Position numbers and translations under genes: made by a program. Shown here piece after piece: positions 27,832 through 35,881 of a DNA stretch of 64,000 nt. The DNA is taken from assembly GCF_014196255.1 (NCBI RefSeq), contig NZ_JACIDH010000004.1, forward strand, positions 124,001 through 188,000, written 5' to 3'. This stretch comes from Sphingomonas pseudosanguinis. GTDB lineage: Bacteria; Pseudomonadota; Alphaproteobacteria; Sphingomonadales; Sphingomonadaceae. The stretch's first letter is position 1. Each line of letters begins with the position of its first letter. Under the pieces are notes generated by a model, which saw only the letters and a list, made by a program, of their open reading frames with translations, did not search any database and was not told the DNA's origin.

Positions 27832-29256
27832 ATGAACGCTGCCCAGACCGCCCTGCTCGCCGCGCTGCGCCCCGTCCTGGGGGATCGCGGCATCGTCACC
27901 GATCCCGATCTGATCGCGCCATGGGAGATCGATTGGCGGCGGCGCTTCCATGGCCATGCCCCCGCCATACTGGCGCCCGCCGACACCGCGCAGGTGCAGG
28001 CGGTGCTGCGCGCGGCGGGCGAGCACCGCGTGCCGCTGGTGCCGCAGGGGGGTAACAGTTCGATGGTCGGCGGCGCGACCCCGCCGCAGGACGGTGCCGC
28101 GCTGATCCTGTCGACCCGGCGGATGAACCACATTCGCCGGATCGATGCGGAGGGCGGCGTCGCGGTGGCCGAGGCGGGGGTGATCCTCGGCGACCTGCAC
28201 GACGCGGCCGAGGCGCAGGGGTGGCGCTTTCCGCTGACCCTGGGGGCCAAGGGCAATGCGACGGTCGGCGGTCTGGCCTCGACCAATGCCGGGGGTACGC
28301 AGGTGCTGCGCTTCGGCACGATGCGCGGGCTGACCCTGGGGATCGAGGCGGTGCTGCCCGATGGCTCGCTGCATGACGGTCTGTCGGCGCTGAAGAAGGA
28401 CAATCGCGGCTATGATCTGGGCCAGTTGCTGATCGGGGCGGAGGGGACGCTGGGCGTGGTGACGGCGGCGGCGCTGCGGCTGGCGCCGGCGATCGCGGGC
28501 CATGCCACGGCCTGGGTCGGGCTGTCCGACCCCGCCGCCGGGCTGGCGCTGCTCCGCCGTTTGCAGGCGGCGAGCGACATGATCGAGAGCTTCGAGATCC
28601 TGCCCGCCGAAAGCCTCGCCGCCGCCGTCGCGCATCTGCCCGGTGCCCGCGCGCCGCTCGAGGGCGCGCATCCCTGGCATGTCCTGATCGAGGCGGTGAC
28701 CGGCGATCCGGCGGTCGATCCGTCCGCGATGCTGGAGGCGCAACTCGGCCGCGCGCTGGCGGATGGCGTGATCGCCGATGCGGTGATCGCCGCCTCGGAT
28801 GCGCAAGCCGAAGCCTTCTGGCTGCTCCGTCATTCCTTGTCCGATGCCGAGCGCGCGCTGGGGCCGGCGGTGCAGCATGACATCGCGGTGCCGGTCGACG
28901 CCATGCCGCGCTTCATGGTCGAGGCGGCGGCGGCCTGCGACGCGCGCTTCCCCGGCACCCACGCCTCGGGCTTCGGCCATCTGGGCGACGGCAACATCCA
29001 TTTCCACGTCCGCGCCGCACCCGGCACCGATCGCGACCGCTTCTATGCGGAACAGGCGGCGACGATCACCCGCTTCGTCCATGATCTGGTGACGGCGGCG
29101 GGGGGCACCATCTCGGCCGAACATGGCATCGGGCAGATGAAGCGCGACGAACTGGCCCGACTGTCGCCGGAGCGGGTCGCGGCGATCCGCGCGATCAAGC
29201 GGGCGCTCGATCCGCACGGCCTGTTCAATCCGGGCAAGCTCATCGCTTGCGCATGA
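27832..29256 (+). CDS. FAD-linked oxidase, D-2-hydroxyglutarate/D-lactate dehydrogenase-like
   Basis: Flavoprotein of 474 residues that oxidises a D-2-hydroxy acid. The N-terminal FAD-binding domain (PCMH type) shows VPLVPQGGNSSMVGGATPPQ, GAKGNATVGGLASTNAGGT and LRFGTMRGLTLGIEAVLPDG. The C-terminal substrate/cap domain has FGHLGDGNIHFHV with metal-binding His residues and SAEHGIGQMKRDEL with the conserved Glu-His. These are the D-2-hydroxyglutarate dehydrogenase family marks. The exact substrate is not decided by sequence. It is followed after 76 bp by sapC. Confidence 0.88.
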   Translation: MNAAQTALLAALRPVLGDRGIVTDPDLIAPWEIDWRRRFHGHAPAILAPADTAQVQAVLRAAGEHRVPLVPQGGNSSMVGGATPPQDGAALILSTRRMNHIRRIDAEGGVAVAEAGVILGDLHDAAEAQGWRFPLTLGAKGNATVGGLASTNAGGTQVLRFGTMRGLTLGIEAVLPDGSLHDGLSALKKDNRGYDLGQLLIGAEGTLGVVTAAALRLAPAIAGHATAWVGLSDPAAGLALLRRLQAASDMIESFEILPAESLAAAVAHLPGARAPLEGAHPWHVLIEAVTGDPAVDPSAMLEAQLGRALADGVIADAVIAASDAQAEAFWLLRHSLSDAERALGPAVQHDIAVPVDAMPRFMVEAAAACDARFPGTHASGFGHLGDGNIHFHVRAAPGTDRDRFYAEQAATITRFVHDLVTAAGGTISAEHGIGQMKRDELARLSPERVAAIRAIKRALDPHGLFNPGKLIACA

Positions 29257-29332
29257 CGCCCCGGCCCCATAGACACGGGGGCACGACACGCGGCCGGGGG
29301 GCTCGCGTGGATAAGGTTTTTTGGAGATCATC

Positions 29333-30106
29333 ATGGCCAGCGCGCCGTCGCTTCCGCTTTTCTATAATGGCCTGGAGCCGCTTTCGAGCGAGGCCCACGC
29401 CAATTACAAGGTCCGCCCGCAGGACACCGCGCCCTTCCTGGTCGGCCAGCATGCGATCCCCGTGACCGTCGATGAATTTCCGCTGGTGCAGCGTTTCATG
29501 CCGATCGTCTTTTCGGTCGGCGAACAGCCGATCCCGCTGGCGCTGATGGGCCTGAACGAAGGCGTGAACGTCTTCGTCAGCGACGAAGGCCGTCTGACCG
29601 AGACGAACTTCTACGTCCCCGCCTATGTCCGCCGCTATCCGTACATGCTGGCGCGCCTGCGTCCCGAGGCGGAAGAGCTGTCGCTGTGCTTCGACCCGAC
29701 CTCGCCGACGATCGGTGCGTTCGACGAGGGCGATGCGCTGTTCGAGAACGGCCAGCCCAGCGAGCTGACCAAGAACATCCTGTCGTTCAACGAATCGTTC
29801 GAACAGGCGGGTGCCCGCACCCAGAACTTCATGACCGAGCTGACCGAAATGGGTCTGCTGATGGACGGCGAAGTCTCGATCCAGCCCGATGGCGCGGATC
29901 AGCCCTTCGTCTATCGCGGCTTCCAGATGGTCAATGAAGAGAAGCTGGTCGACCTGCGCGGCGACCAGCTGCGCAAGATGAGCCAGTCGGGCATGCTCCC
30001 GCTGCTCTATGCGCACCTCTTCTCGCTGTCGCTGATGCGCGACATCTTCGCCCGCCAGGCGCAGCTGGGCAAGATGCCGCAGCCGCAGCTCCAGCCGGTC
30101 GGCTGA
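29333..30106 (+). CDS. sapC: SapC family protein
   Basis: Protein of 257 residues of the SapC family, described as linked to S-layer formation in Campylobacter; its role in sphingomonads is not established. Family marks are LVGQHAIPVTVDEFPLVQRF, PIVFSVGEQPIPLALMGLNE, VPAYVRRYPYMLAR and FRGF-like YRGFQMVNEEKLVDLRGDQL. No signal peptide is present, so it is probably cytoplasmic. ATG 29333 follows TTGGAGATC. The cytochrome b561 gene begins 4 bp after its stop. Confidence 0.9.
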   Translation: MASAPSLPLFYNGLEPLSSEAHANYKVRPQDTAPFLVGQHAIPVTVDEFPLVQRFMPIVFSVGEQPIPLALMGLNEGVNVFVSDEGRLTETNFYVPAYVRRYPYMLARLRPEAEELSLCFDPTSPTIGAFDEGDALFENGQPSELTKNILSFNESFEQAGARTQNFMTELTEMGLLMDGEVSIQPDGADQPFVYRGFQMVNEEKLVDLRGDQLRKMSQSGMLPLLYAHLFSLSLMRDIFARQAQLGKMPQPQLQPVG

Positions 30107-30110
30107 TCCG

Positions 30111-30650
30111 ATGCGCGGGCGGGACTTTGCCGGTCCGCGCTACAGCCGGGTCGCGATCGTCTTTCACTGGACGATCGCGGCCCTGGTCGTCGCTAATCTG
30201 GCGATCGGCCTGCTCCATGAGAGCCTGTTGCCGGGCACGATCCCGCTGCACCAATCGATCGGGCTGACCGTGCTGGCGCTGACCGCCGGCCGTATCCTGT
30301 GGCGGCTCGGCCATCGTCCGCCGCCGCTGCCCGCCGAGATTCCCGCCTGGGCACGCGGCAGCGCCCATGCGCTGCACATGACTCTGTATCTGCTGATGAT
30401 CGCGATGCCGATGACCGGCTGGGCGATGGGATCGGGCCGCGCGGTGCCGCGCCCCGTCAGCTGGTTCGGCCTGTTCGACGTACCGCCGCTCCCGATCGGC
30501 CGCGCCGCCGGTGGCGTGGGGCATGAGGCGCACGAGATCCTGGGCTGGGTGATGCTGGCGCTGGTCGCCATCCATGTCGCCGCGGCGCTGCGCCATCACT
30601 ATCTGCTACGCGACGGCCTGCTCGCGCGGATGAGTCTTCGCAAAAGCTGA
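30111..30650 (+). CDS. Cytochrome b561 family protein
   Basis: Inner-membrane di-heme cytochrome of 179 residues with four transmembrane helices. Likely heme-ligand His lie in VFHWTIAALV, PLHQSIGLTVLA, LHMTLYLLMIAMPMTGW and VAIHVAAALRHHYL. Members pass electrons to or from ubiquinone; CybB of E. coli oxidises superoxide. It starts 4 bp after sapC. The loop between helices 3 and 4 is short, as is usual. Confidence 0.88.
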   Translation: MRGRDFAGPRYSRVAIVFHWTIAALVVANLAIGLLHESLLPGTIPLHQSIGLTVLALTAGRILWRLGHRPPPLPAEIPAWARGSAHALHMTLYLLMIAMPMTGWAMGSGRAVPRPVSWFGLFDVPPLPIGRAAGGVGHEAHEILGWVMLALVAIHVAAALRHHYLLRDGLLARMSLRKS

Positions 30651-30777
30651 TCCTCCCCGGCACGGGGAGGGGGACCACCGCGCAGCGGTGGTGGAGGGGG
30701 CGTGCGACAAGGGTCATGCCATGAGGTGGCCCCCCTCCGTCAGGCCTTCGGCCTGCCACCTCCCCGTGCCGGGGAAG
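30651..30777. repeat. Palindromic intergenic repeat, CCTCCCC family
   Basis: TCCTCCCCGGCACGGGGAGG at the left and CCACCTCCCCGTGCCGGGGA at the right are inverted, with internal hairpins ACCACCGCGCAGCGGTGGT and CAGGCCTTCGGCCTG. The repeat begins at the cytochrome stop codon. Confidence 0.85.
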
Positions 30778-30837
30778 ATTGTTCTTCCGCCTGCCCACCA
30801 CCCGTGACGAAAAAATGACGAATTGCCGGGCCTGGGG

Positions 30838-30868
30838 TTGAACCAAATAGGCCCCTTCCTATTTATAC
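30838..30868 (+). promoter_or_regulatory. Putative promoter of small RNA
   Basis: TTGAAC at 30838-30843 could be a -35 element, with the AT-rich TATTTATAC at 30860-30868 as -10 region. It stands just before a compact three-hairpin transcript that ends in a clear terminator. Confidence 0.45.
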
Positions 30869-30869
30869 C

Positions 30870-30980
30870 AGTACGACATCGTGTCCCCCCTTTCGCGGTG
30901 TCGTATGACACGCTTTCAGCGTGTCTCCTCCCTGAACCTTGGCCACCTCGCGCTCTCCCCCTTGCGCGAGGTGGTTTTTT
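30870..30980 (+). ncRNA. Probable trans-acting small RNA, suhB/MmgR (alpha-r8)-like
   Basis: About 110 nt with three hairpins. First, TACGACA/TGTCGTA at 30872-30905. Second, a perfect GACACGCT-TTC-AGCGTGTC at 30907-30925. Third, the factor-independent terminator CCACCTCGCGC / GCGCGAGGTGG at 30943-30974 followed by TTTTTT. The single-stranded stretch TCCTCCCTGAACCTTGG between hairpins 2 and 3 holds an anti-Shine-Dalgarno CCTCCC. This layout recalls the Hfq-binding suhB/MmgR sRNA family of alphaproteobacteria (from memory, not searched). No open reading frame fits here. Confidence 0.62.
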
Positions 30981-31836
30981 ATTCGGCGGCGAGCGGCAGG
31001 GGCTGGCCGAGCGCTTCGGCGGCCAGCGCGGCGATGATCCGGCGGACCAGCAGGACCGTCGCGTCGAAGCCGGGGCCGGGGGCCTCCAGCGCGGCGTCGA
31101 GATAGAGCGAGCGGTCGAGCTCCAGCTGGATGGCATGGATGCCACGCCACGTGTCGCCATGCCGCTCGACGACATGGCCCCCCGCATAGGGCGCATTGCG
31201 CGTCACCGCGATGCCGGCGGTGCGGACGGTGGCATCGACCCGGCGGACGAAGCGCATCGCCGCCGTCGCACCATGCCGATCACCGATCACGACACGCGGA
31301 TAGCTGTCGGCCGCGCCCAGCGGCGGCATGGAATGAAGATCGAGCAGCACCGCCACCCCGAACCGCGCACGCACCGCCGCCAGACAGGCCGACAGGGCGG
31401 CGTGATAGGGGCGATGATCGCTGGCGATCCGCGCCACCATCTCCGCATCGGTGAAGCGCCGCGCCCAGATGTCGCCATGCCCGCCGATCCGACGCGGGAC
31501 GAGGCCGAGGCCGCTGCGCACCTTGCTCGATCCCCGACCGCTCGCTCGCGCGCCCAGATCGATGAGGGGATCGCGGTCCCGCTCATCCCGGTTCAGGTCG
31601 ATCCAGGCGCGCGGGCGGGTCTGCACGATCATCGGCTCGTCGCTGCGCGCGGCATGGCCGACCAGATCGATCAGCCGGTCCTCCAGCCCCATGATGGCGG
31701 ACAGCGGCACGCGCAGCGCCTCCAGCAACGCCGGCGGATAGTCGCGCCCGCCATGCGGCACCGAAATCACCACCGGGCCGTTGGGGCTGTCGGTGCCCAG
31801 GCATTCGTAGCTCGCGCCGGGAAAGGGAGATGCCAT
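30979..31836 (-). CDS. N-formylglutamate amidohydrolase family protein
   Basis: Hydrolase of 285 residues related to HutG-type N-formylglutamate deformylases. Family motifs are VVISVPHGGRDYPPALL (metal-binding His), AWIDLNRDERDRDP, DLHSMPPLG and APYAGGHVVERHG, ending with HAIQLELDRSLYLD (conserved Glu). The start ATG 31836 begins MASPFPGASYECLGTDSPNG; longer in-frame extension upstream has no family signal and would overlap cpdR and the tRNA. It lies divergent from cpdR across 81 bp, a pairing common in sphingomonads as far as I recall. No other histidine-degradation gene is nearby, so the physiological substrate is uncertain. Confidence 0.88.
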   Translation of the reverse strand: MASPFPGASYECLGTDSPNGPVVISVPHGGRDYPPALLEALRVPLSAIMGLEDRLIDLVGHAARSDEPMIVQTRPRAWIDLNRDERDRDPLIDLGARASGRGSSKVRSGLGLVPRRIGGHGDIWARRFTDAEMVARIASDHRPYHAALSACLAAVRARFGVAVLLDLHSMPPLGAADSYPRVVIGDRHGATAAMRFVRRVDATVRTAGIAVTRNAPYAGGHVVERHGDTWRGIHAIQLELDRSLYLDAALEAPGPGFDATVLLVRRIIAALAAEALGQPLPLAAE

Positions 31837-31917
31837 CGCGGCCGATCCTATGGCGGGAAAACGGGGGCGGCAATGGTCTGGAAATCTTAACCGCCGCCTC
31901 GCTAGATGGAAGGCACG

Positions 31918-32313
31918 ATGAATCGGGATCACGACATGCTTCACATCCTGCTGGCCGAAGATGATGAGGTCATGCGCGAATATCTGACCCGGGCGCTGAC
32001 CCGTTCGGGCTACCGTGTCACGGCGGTGGATCGCGGCACTGCCGCGCTGCCGCTGCTGGAGACGGAGGTGATCGATCTGCTGCTGACCGACATCGTCATG
32101 CCCGAGATGGACGGCATCGAACTCGCCCAGCGTGCCGCCGCGCTGGTACCCGACCTGCGCGTGATGTTCATCACCGGCTTTGCGGCGGTGACGCTGAAGG
32201 CCGGCGAGGCGATGCCCAACGCCCGCGTCCTGTCCAAACCCTTCCATCTGCGCGACCTGGTGATGGAGGTGGACAGACTTTTTCACGCCAATTCGCTCGA
32301 TGGTGCAATTTAG
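31918..32313 (+). CDS. cpdR: Single-domain response regulator CpdR
   Basis: Receiver-only response regulator of 131 residues. The acidic pair D15-D16 (LLAEDDEVMREYL), phosphoacceptor D58 (LLLTDIVMPEMDGIELAQRA) and Lys in VLSKPFHLRDLV are all present. FITGFAAVTLK is the CpdR-type alpha4/beta5 region. In Caulobacter unphosphorylated CpdR primes the ClpXP protease for degradation of PdeA and other substrates and drives polar ClpXP localisation; phosphorylation comes through CckA-ChpT. ATG 31918 follows GGAAGG; ATG 31906 and 31936 are also in frame. Confidence 0.9.
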   Translation: MNRDHDMLHILLAEDDEVMREYLTRALTRSGYRVTAVDRGTAALPLLETEVIDLLLTDIVMPEMDGIELAQRAAALVPDLRVMFITGFAAVTLKAGEAMPNARVLSKPFHLRDLVMEVDRLFHANSLDGAI

Positions 32314-32358
32314 GGCTTGCCAGCCCCCCACCACCCGGCTAATTGGCCGGCCTCCGGC

Positions 32359-32433
32359 GGGCGTGTAGCTCAGTGGTAGAGCACTGTGTTGACATCGCAG
32401 GGGTCGCAAGTTCAATCCTTGCCACGCCCACCA
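32359..32433 (+). tRNA. tRNA-Val (GAC)
   Basis: A 75-nt cloverleaf including CCA. Acceptor arms GGGCGTG / CACGCCC pair, the D-loop holds AGCTCAGTGGTAGAGC, the anticodon loop TTGACAT gives GAC (valine), and the T-arm is GGGTCGCAAGTTCAATCC. Its 3' half is the left attachment site of the integrated island. Confidence 0.95.
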
Positions 32434-32454
32434 TCGAAAACCCCGCTAGGCCAA
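32388..32454. repeat. Left attachment site (tRNA-Val 3' end)
   Basis: Sixty-seven bases, from GTTGACATCGCAGGGGTCGC in the anticodon loop through the tRNA end and the first terminator arm to CTAGGCCAA, are identical to 55268-55334. A further 24 bases (GGCTTAGCGGGGTTTTTGG and on) also match after a 1-2 base difference. Confidence 0.92.
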
Positions 32455-32472
32455 TGGCTTAGCGGGGTTTTT
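32441..32472 (+). terminator. Terminator of tRNA-Val
   Basis: CCCCGCTA pairs with TAGCGGGG (inner GCC/GGC pairs too), followed by TTTTT. The same hairpin with a changed loop is present at the right end of the island. Confidence 0.85.
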
Positions 32473-32503
32473 GGTTTTCAGACCCCCGAGTTGCGCGTCA
32501 CGG

Positions 32504-32523
32504 TTTTGCGTGCCTTTTGCGTG
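32504..32523. repeat. Tandem TTTTGCGTG boxes, possible integrase arm sites
   Basis: TTTTGCGTG occurs at 32504-32512 and 32515-32523, 11 bp apart. The same spacing of TTGCGTG boxes recurs at 32658-32679 and near the right end at 55153-55174. Confidence 0.5.
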
Positions 32524-32626
32524 TCATGCCGAGTGGAACATCCGGGCTCACGGGGGCCTCGGAGGCGCTAGGGCGGCCGTGCCAGCGGATTGGGACCGGT
32601 AGCGATGGTGTGAAAGCGACTGGCCA

Positions 32627-33937
32627 TCATACCTGCCGCCGCCGTCCATCGGGACCGACTTGCGTGGGTTTTGCGTGAAGCGGCGTCGCCATCTTCCGCG
32701 CCAGCTCGGAGGCAATGTCCTCCAGCCCCTGTCGGGTTTCGGAGAGATAAGCCGGGCTGAAGATCACGTAGCGTCGCGTCGACGGGGGCAGCACCACGTG
32801 ACCGAGCGCCAGCGGGATCTCCTGCTGCGAGACGCCGCGCTGTGCGATCAGGGTCGCCATGCTATGGCGCATCAGCTTGGGGCCAAAGCCAACCGGCACC
32901 CCGAACCGCCTTGCCATGACGCTCCACGCCTTCTTGACGTCCGCCACGGGCCGCTGAACCACCCAACGGTCCTCATCCTCCTCTGCCACGCTCTCGTGAC
33001 AGACCAGCCGGTCGTCCGTCGCCTCCAGCCAGTTCGCCAGAAGCGATGTGACGGGGAGCGCCGGTCGGTTCTTGCGCGTCTGGATCCGCCCCGCCGGGTT
33101 GAGGTCGAGCACGCCGGCGTCGCGGTGCCATTGCTGCCGGTCGGGCCGCACCGAGATATCGTAGAGCGCGTCCGGCCGCGCGAGCGTGCAGGTCGCACCG
33201 ATCAGGTAGCGGCGCAGTGGCATCAGTCGTGGCGGATGCGCCGGGCTGCGCTCCGGGTCTCCTTCCGCCGTATAGTCGAGCATCTCGGCGATCTGGTCGA
33301 GCGAGAGGCGGAAGTTGCGCTCCGGCGTCACGGCGGCGCGGGGCAGGTGCTTCAGTTCGGGCACCGCCTCCATACGCTTCACGTTGAACCGCAAGGCTGC
33401 CTTCAGCTGGATGATGCTCTCCTCGACCGTCGACTTCGCCCGTTTGCGGGTCGACACGGTCCATTCGCCGGTCTCCGGGTCACGCCGCCGCTGGGTCACG
33501 GGATCGATCTCGGTCCCCCATTTTCGAAATCGCATGAGCCATTCGGCGTCCAGCACCGTCGGCAGCACAGGTTCACGCAGTACACCGATCGCGATCTCAT
33601 GGTCGATGAACCGGTTTACCAGTTTCAGCCGGGCATGGATCGCGTCAGCGCTGGCCTTCTCGGCGCCGTGCAGCGTCCAATAGTCTGTCATCGCCTGATG
33701 AACCGTATAGGACGCCTTGTCGTCGTCCGCAGGCTGGTGGAACGCCAGATAGTGACGATCCAGCATCTCAATCGCTAGGCGAAGATCAGCCGTGCGCGTG
33801 CTGCGCCGCTGCATCCGGCCGGTGACCGGGTCGTACCAGCAGATGTAGAGGTTCGGGCTGACGACCTCGCAGTCCTTGCCACGGACGCGGTCGAGGTAGA
33901 ATTCGCCGCGGCGATAGAGGTCTTCCGGTGACGGCAC
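32627..33937 (-). CDS. int: Tyrosine-family site-specific integrase of the island
   Basis: Recombinase of 436 residues. The catalytic domain in the C-terminal half shows the first Arg in GATCTLARPDALYDI, the His-Arg block LMRHSMATLIAQRGVSQQ (His replaces the usual first position), LGHVVLPPSTRRYVIF with His and the probable nucleophilic Tyr. The N-terminal arm/core-binding region includes QAMTDYWTLHGAEKASADAI. It lies 154 bp from the tRNA-Val left attachment site, the usual place for the gene that mediates insertion there. The start is GTG 33937 after AAGGAAAAA; the first 163 bases overlap the preceding small gene in another frame. Confidence 0.88.
   Translation of the reverse strand: MPSPEDLYRRGEFYLDRVRGKDCEVVSPNLYICWYDPVTGRMQRRSTRTADLRLAIEMLDRHYLAFHQPADDDKASYTVHQAMTDYWTLHGAEKASADAIHARLKLVNRFIDHEIAIGVLREPVLPTVLDAEWLMRFRKWGTEIDPVTQRRRDPETGEWTVSTRKRAKSTVEESIIQLKAALRFNVKRMEAVPELKHLPRAAVTPERNFRLSLDQIAEMLDYTAEGDPERSPAHPPRLMPLRRYLIGATCTLARPDALYDISVRPDRQQWHRDAGVLDLNPAGRIQTRKNRPALPVTSLLANWLEATDDRLVCHESVAEEDEDRWVVQRPVADVKKAWSVMARRFGVPVGFGPKLMRHSMATLIAQRGVSQQEIPLALGHVVLPPSTRRYVIFSPAYLSETRQGLEDIASELARKMATPLHAKPTQVGPDGRRRQV
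32658..32679. repeat. Direct repeat copy 1, possible integrase arm site
   Basis: A 22-bp segment ACTTGCGTGGGTTTTGCGTG plus AA matches 55153-55174 at 21 of 22 positions. It lies inside the last codons of the integrase gene and contains two TTGCGTG boxes 11 bp apart. Confidence 0.55.
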
Positions 33938-34188
33938 TGCGCTTTTTCCTTCAGGATTTCGCTTCGCGCCTCTCCGATCAGTTTTACTGCGCCTACCAAG
34001 GTGAGGAGGTCGAGATCCTCCGACTTCAGGTTGATGCCCCGGTTCGTCTGGATCGCGCGAACGATCCTGCGGTCGAGCTGCAGGAGGGCGTCGGCGGTTG
34101 CCGCGTCGATCATATCCTGGGGGAGGACCGAGCCGGTCCCCGGGGTCATCGTGACGGTGCCGCCGGCGTCCGCGTCGATGCTCGTCAT
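33775..34188 (-). CDS. Small hypothetical protein before integrase
   Basis: Frame of 137 codons, start ATG 34188 after an excellent GAAGGAAAAG site. The first 85 or so residues look protein-like (LPQDMIDAATADALLQLDRR; INLKSEDLDLLTLVGAVKLI). From about residue 84 the frame runs antiparallel in sense over the integrase start and turns into low-complexity Ser/Arg/Ala text, so the functional protein may be only the N-terminal part. Not recognised as a known family. It sits between hipA and int on the same strand and is probably co-transcribed with them. Confidence 0.5.
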   Translation of the reverse strand: MTSIDADAGGTVTMTPGTGSVLPQDMIDAATADALLQLDRRIVRAIQTNRGINLKSEDLDLLTLVGAVKLIGEARSEILKEKAQCRHRKTSIAAANSTSTASVARTARSSARTSTSAGTTRSPAGCSGAARARLIFA

Positions 34189-34235
34189 GTCTTTTCCTTC
34201 CTGGCGTGGGTTACCCCACGTGCAGGGCCTTCTTC

Positions 34236-35480
34236 TCATTCGAAGCGGTCGTCGGTGGCCTTCAGACGATCCGCGATCTCCCTTTGCGAGACGGTGACGC
34301 CGACATCGGCGGCGATGACGGGCCATTCGGCCAGCGCGCCGCGCGTCCGGTCGATGATCTGGGCGATGACGCGATCCGAGAGTCCATGGCGACGGCCCAG
34401 CGCGAGGACGTGCGCGCGGGTCGGCGTGCGGCCTTCGCCTTCGACCGCGAGATAATGTTCGCCGCCCGGACCGACGGAGAAAGTCAGGTCATAGGCCGGG
34501 GCGAGGCGCCACTCGCCGGTGGTGCCCATCAGATAGCTGTGCTGCCGGGTGTGATCGTCGCGGTTGTGCGACAGGACGTTGAAGACCATGCGGCGGAAGG
34601 CCTGCTCGACGTCGCCGGCATGGCGGGTGATCGCCATGGTCGCGCGCAGGAACCCGTCATAGTCGAGGCTCGGCATCTCGGACGGGGCTTCGGCCGCCCC
34701 GGCGAGCGATACCATGTGCAGCCGGCGTCCGGGGGACGGCCGGTCGAAGCGGCGTGTCGCGAAATAGCCCGGTCCGTCGCGCTCGGGCAGGACGCGAGAC
34801 TCCGCGATCGTCAGACCGGCCGCACGGGCCATGCGCGCATAGGCTTCCTCGACCGGGCCAATATCGACGGGATCGCCGGTCGCGCGGAACTTGACGATCC
34901 AGGCGTCATGGCCGTCCGCAGCCTCGCCGACGCTGATCGCGCCGTCGGGGGCGAAGCCGACATGGACCTTGGGGCGAGCGCCGCCCGATGCCCCGCCCAG
35001 CGCCGCCAGCGTGTCGACCAGCGCGCCCTCGTCCCCGGCGAGGAGCAGCCGCGATTCCTCGGCCAGGGCATCGAGATCGATCATCCCGATCTCGTCGTCG
35101 GGTGTGGCGGCTGGCTGATAGACCAGCGCGCCACGCCCGCCAGCGCCGATGATGGCCAGCTGATCGACCGGGTTCAGCGTGTCGAACTGGACGTCGATCC
35201 TGGCGAGGCGACGCCGCAGCAACAGCCGTCCCCAGGCGTCGGGCAGGCTGTCCGCCAGGAAGCCGTGCAGTCCGCCGAACGACCGGCTCCGTGCAGCATG
35301 CAGGCCCGGCTCGGGAGGATAGAGCAGCGGGGCGACGAGCAAGCCGCTGCGGATCACGTCGGGCGACCATTCGAGCTGGGCGACACCACCGGCCATCACG
35401 ACCCGGCAAGCTGGCGCAGCGGGCGCGGAGTCGTCGAACGCCAGAGTGAGCCCCAACGGTGCCCCCGGCCTCAGCTTCAC
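34236..35480 (-). CDS. hipA: HipA-family serine/threonine kinase toxin
   Basis: Protein kinase-like toxin of 414 residues. Visible parts: the N-terminal subdomain (GGLHGFLADSLPDAWGRLLL), the glycine-rich GGASGGARPKV loop, KF in DAWIVKFRA (ATP-binding Lys), the catalytic loop LSHNRDDHTRQHSYL and APAYDLTFS (metal-binding Asp). In E. coli HipA phosphorylates glutamyl-tRNA synthetase and causes dormancy; HipB neutralises it. The start is GTG 35480, which overlaps the hipB stop as GTGA, so the two are translationally coupled. The pair may also stabilise the island by addiction. Confidence 0.88.
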   Translation of the reverse strand: MKLRPGAPLGLTLAFDDSAPAAPACRVVMAGGVAQLEWSPDVIRSGLLVAPLLYPPEPGLHAARSRSFGGLHGFLADSLPDAWGRLLLRRRLARIDVQFDTLNPVDQLAIIGAGGRGALVYQPAATPDDEIGMIDLDALAEESRLLLAGDEGALVDTLAALGGASGGARPKVHVGFAPDGAISVGEAADGHDAWIVKFRATGDPVDIGPVEEAYARMARAAGLTIAESRVLPERDGPGYFATRRFDRPSPGRRLHMVSLAGAAEAPSEMPSLDYDGFLRATMAITRHAGDVEQAFRRMVFNVLSHNRDDHTRQHSYLMGTTGEWRLAPAYDLTFSVGPGGEHYLAVEGEGRTPTRAHVLALGRRHGLSDRVIAQIIDRTRGALAEWPVIAADVGVTVSQREIADRLKATDDRFE

Positions 35481-35800
35481 GATGGGATCCTTGACACTGC
35501 ACGGCGGCGACGCTTCGACGCGGTGCGTTCGGTCATCCGGTTTTGCTCCAGCAGAGCATCCATCGAACTGGCCACCGGCTCTGGGAAGAGGGTGAACAGA
35601 TCCTGCTCGCACCGTAGCGCCACGGCCGCGCGGACGAGGTCGTCGATCGACGCCTTGCCCTCGGTCTCCAGGCGTCGCCAAGTGCGATAGGAGACCCCGG
35701 CGCGGGCTGCCGCATCGACCTGTGTCAGGTTCATCGCCAGTCGGCGGCGCTGGACCTTCTGCCCGATTTCAACAGAGATCTCGCTCGGCGCATACATCAT
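35477..35800 (-). CDS. hipB: HipB-like Xre-family antitoxin
   Basis: DNA-binding antitoxin of 107 residues with a Xre-type helix-turn-helix: IGQKVQRRRLAMNLTQVDAA and RAGVSYRTWRRLETEGKASI. The C-terminal part is basic (ERTASKRRRRAVSRI). Start ATG 35800 was chosen because the palindromic operator-like region lies immediately upstream at 35803-35855; a longer frame from ATG 35848 would run through that operator. hipA follows with a GTGA overlap. Autorepression by HipB is expected from the family. Confidence 0.82.
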   Translation of the reverse strand: MMYAPSEISVEIGQKVQRRRLAMNLTQVDAAARAGVSYRTWRRLETEGKASIDDLVRAAVALRCEQDLFTLFPEPVASSMDALLEQNRMTERTASKRRRRAVSRIPS

Positions 35801-35802
35801 TG

Positions 35803-35855
35803 TCCATATATGGCCCGTAATTGCCATTTCGGCAACTTTAGAGGCCATATACGGA
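35803..35855 (-). promoter_or_regulatory. hipBA operator-like nested palindrome
   Basis: Outer arms TCCATATATGGCC (35803-35815) and GGCCATATACGGA (35843-35855) match inverted at 12 of 13 positions. An inner TTGCC-N5-GGCAA lies at 35821-35835 with almost the same centre. It ends 3 bp before the hipB start, the usual place for antitoxin binding. Confidence 0.65.
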
Positions 35856-35881
35856 CGACCCGATGAGCCAGTATAGCGGTG

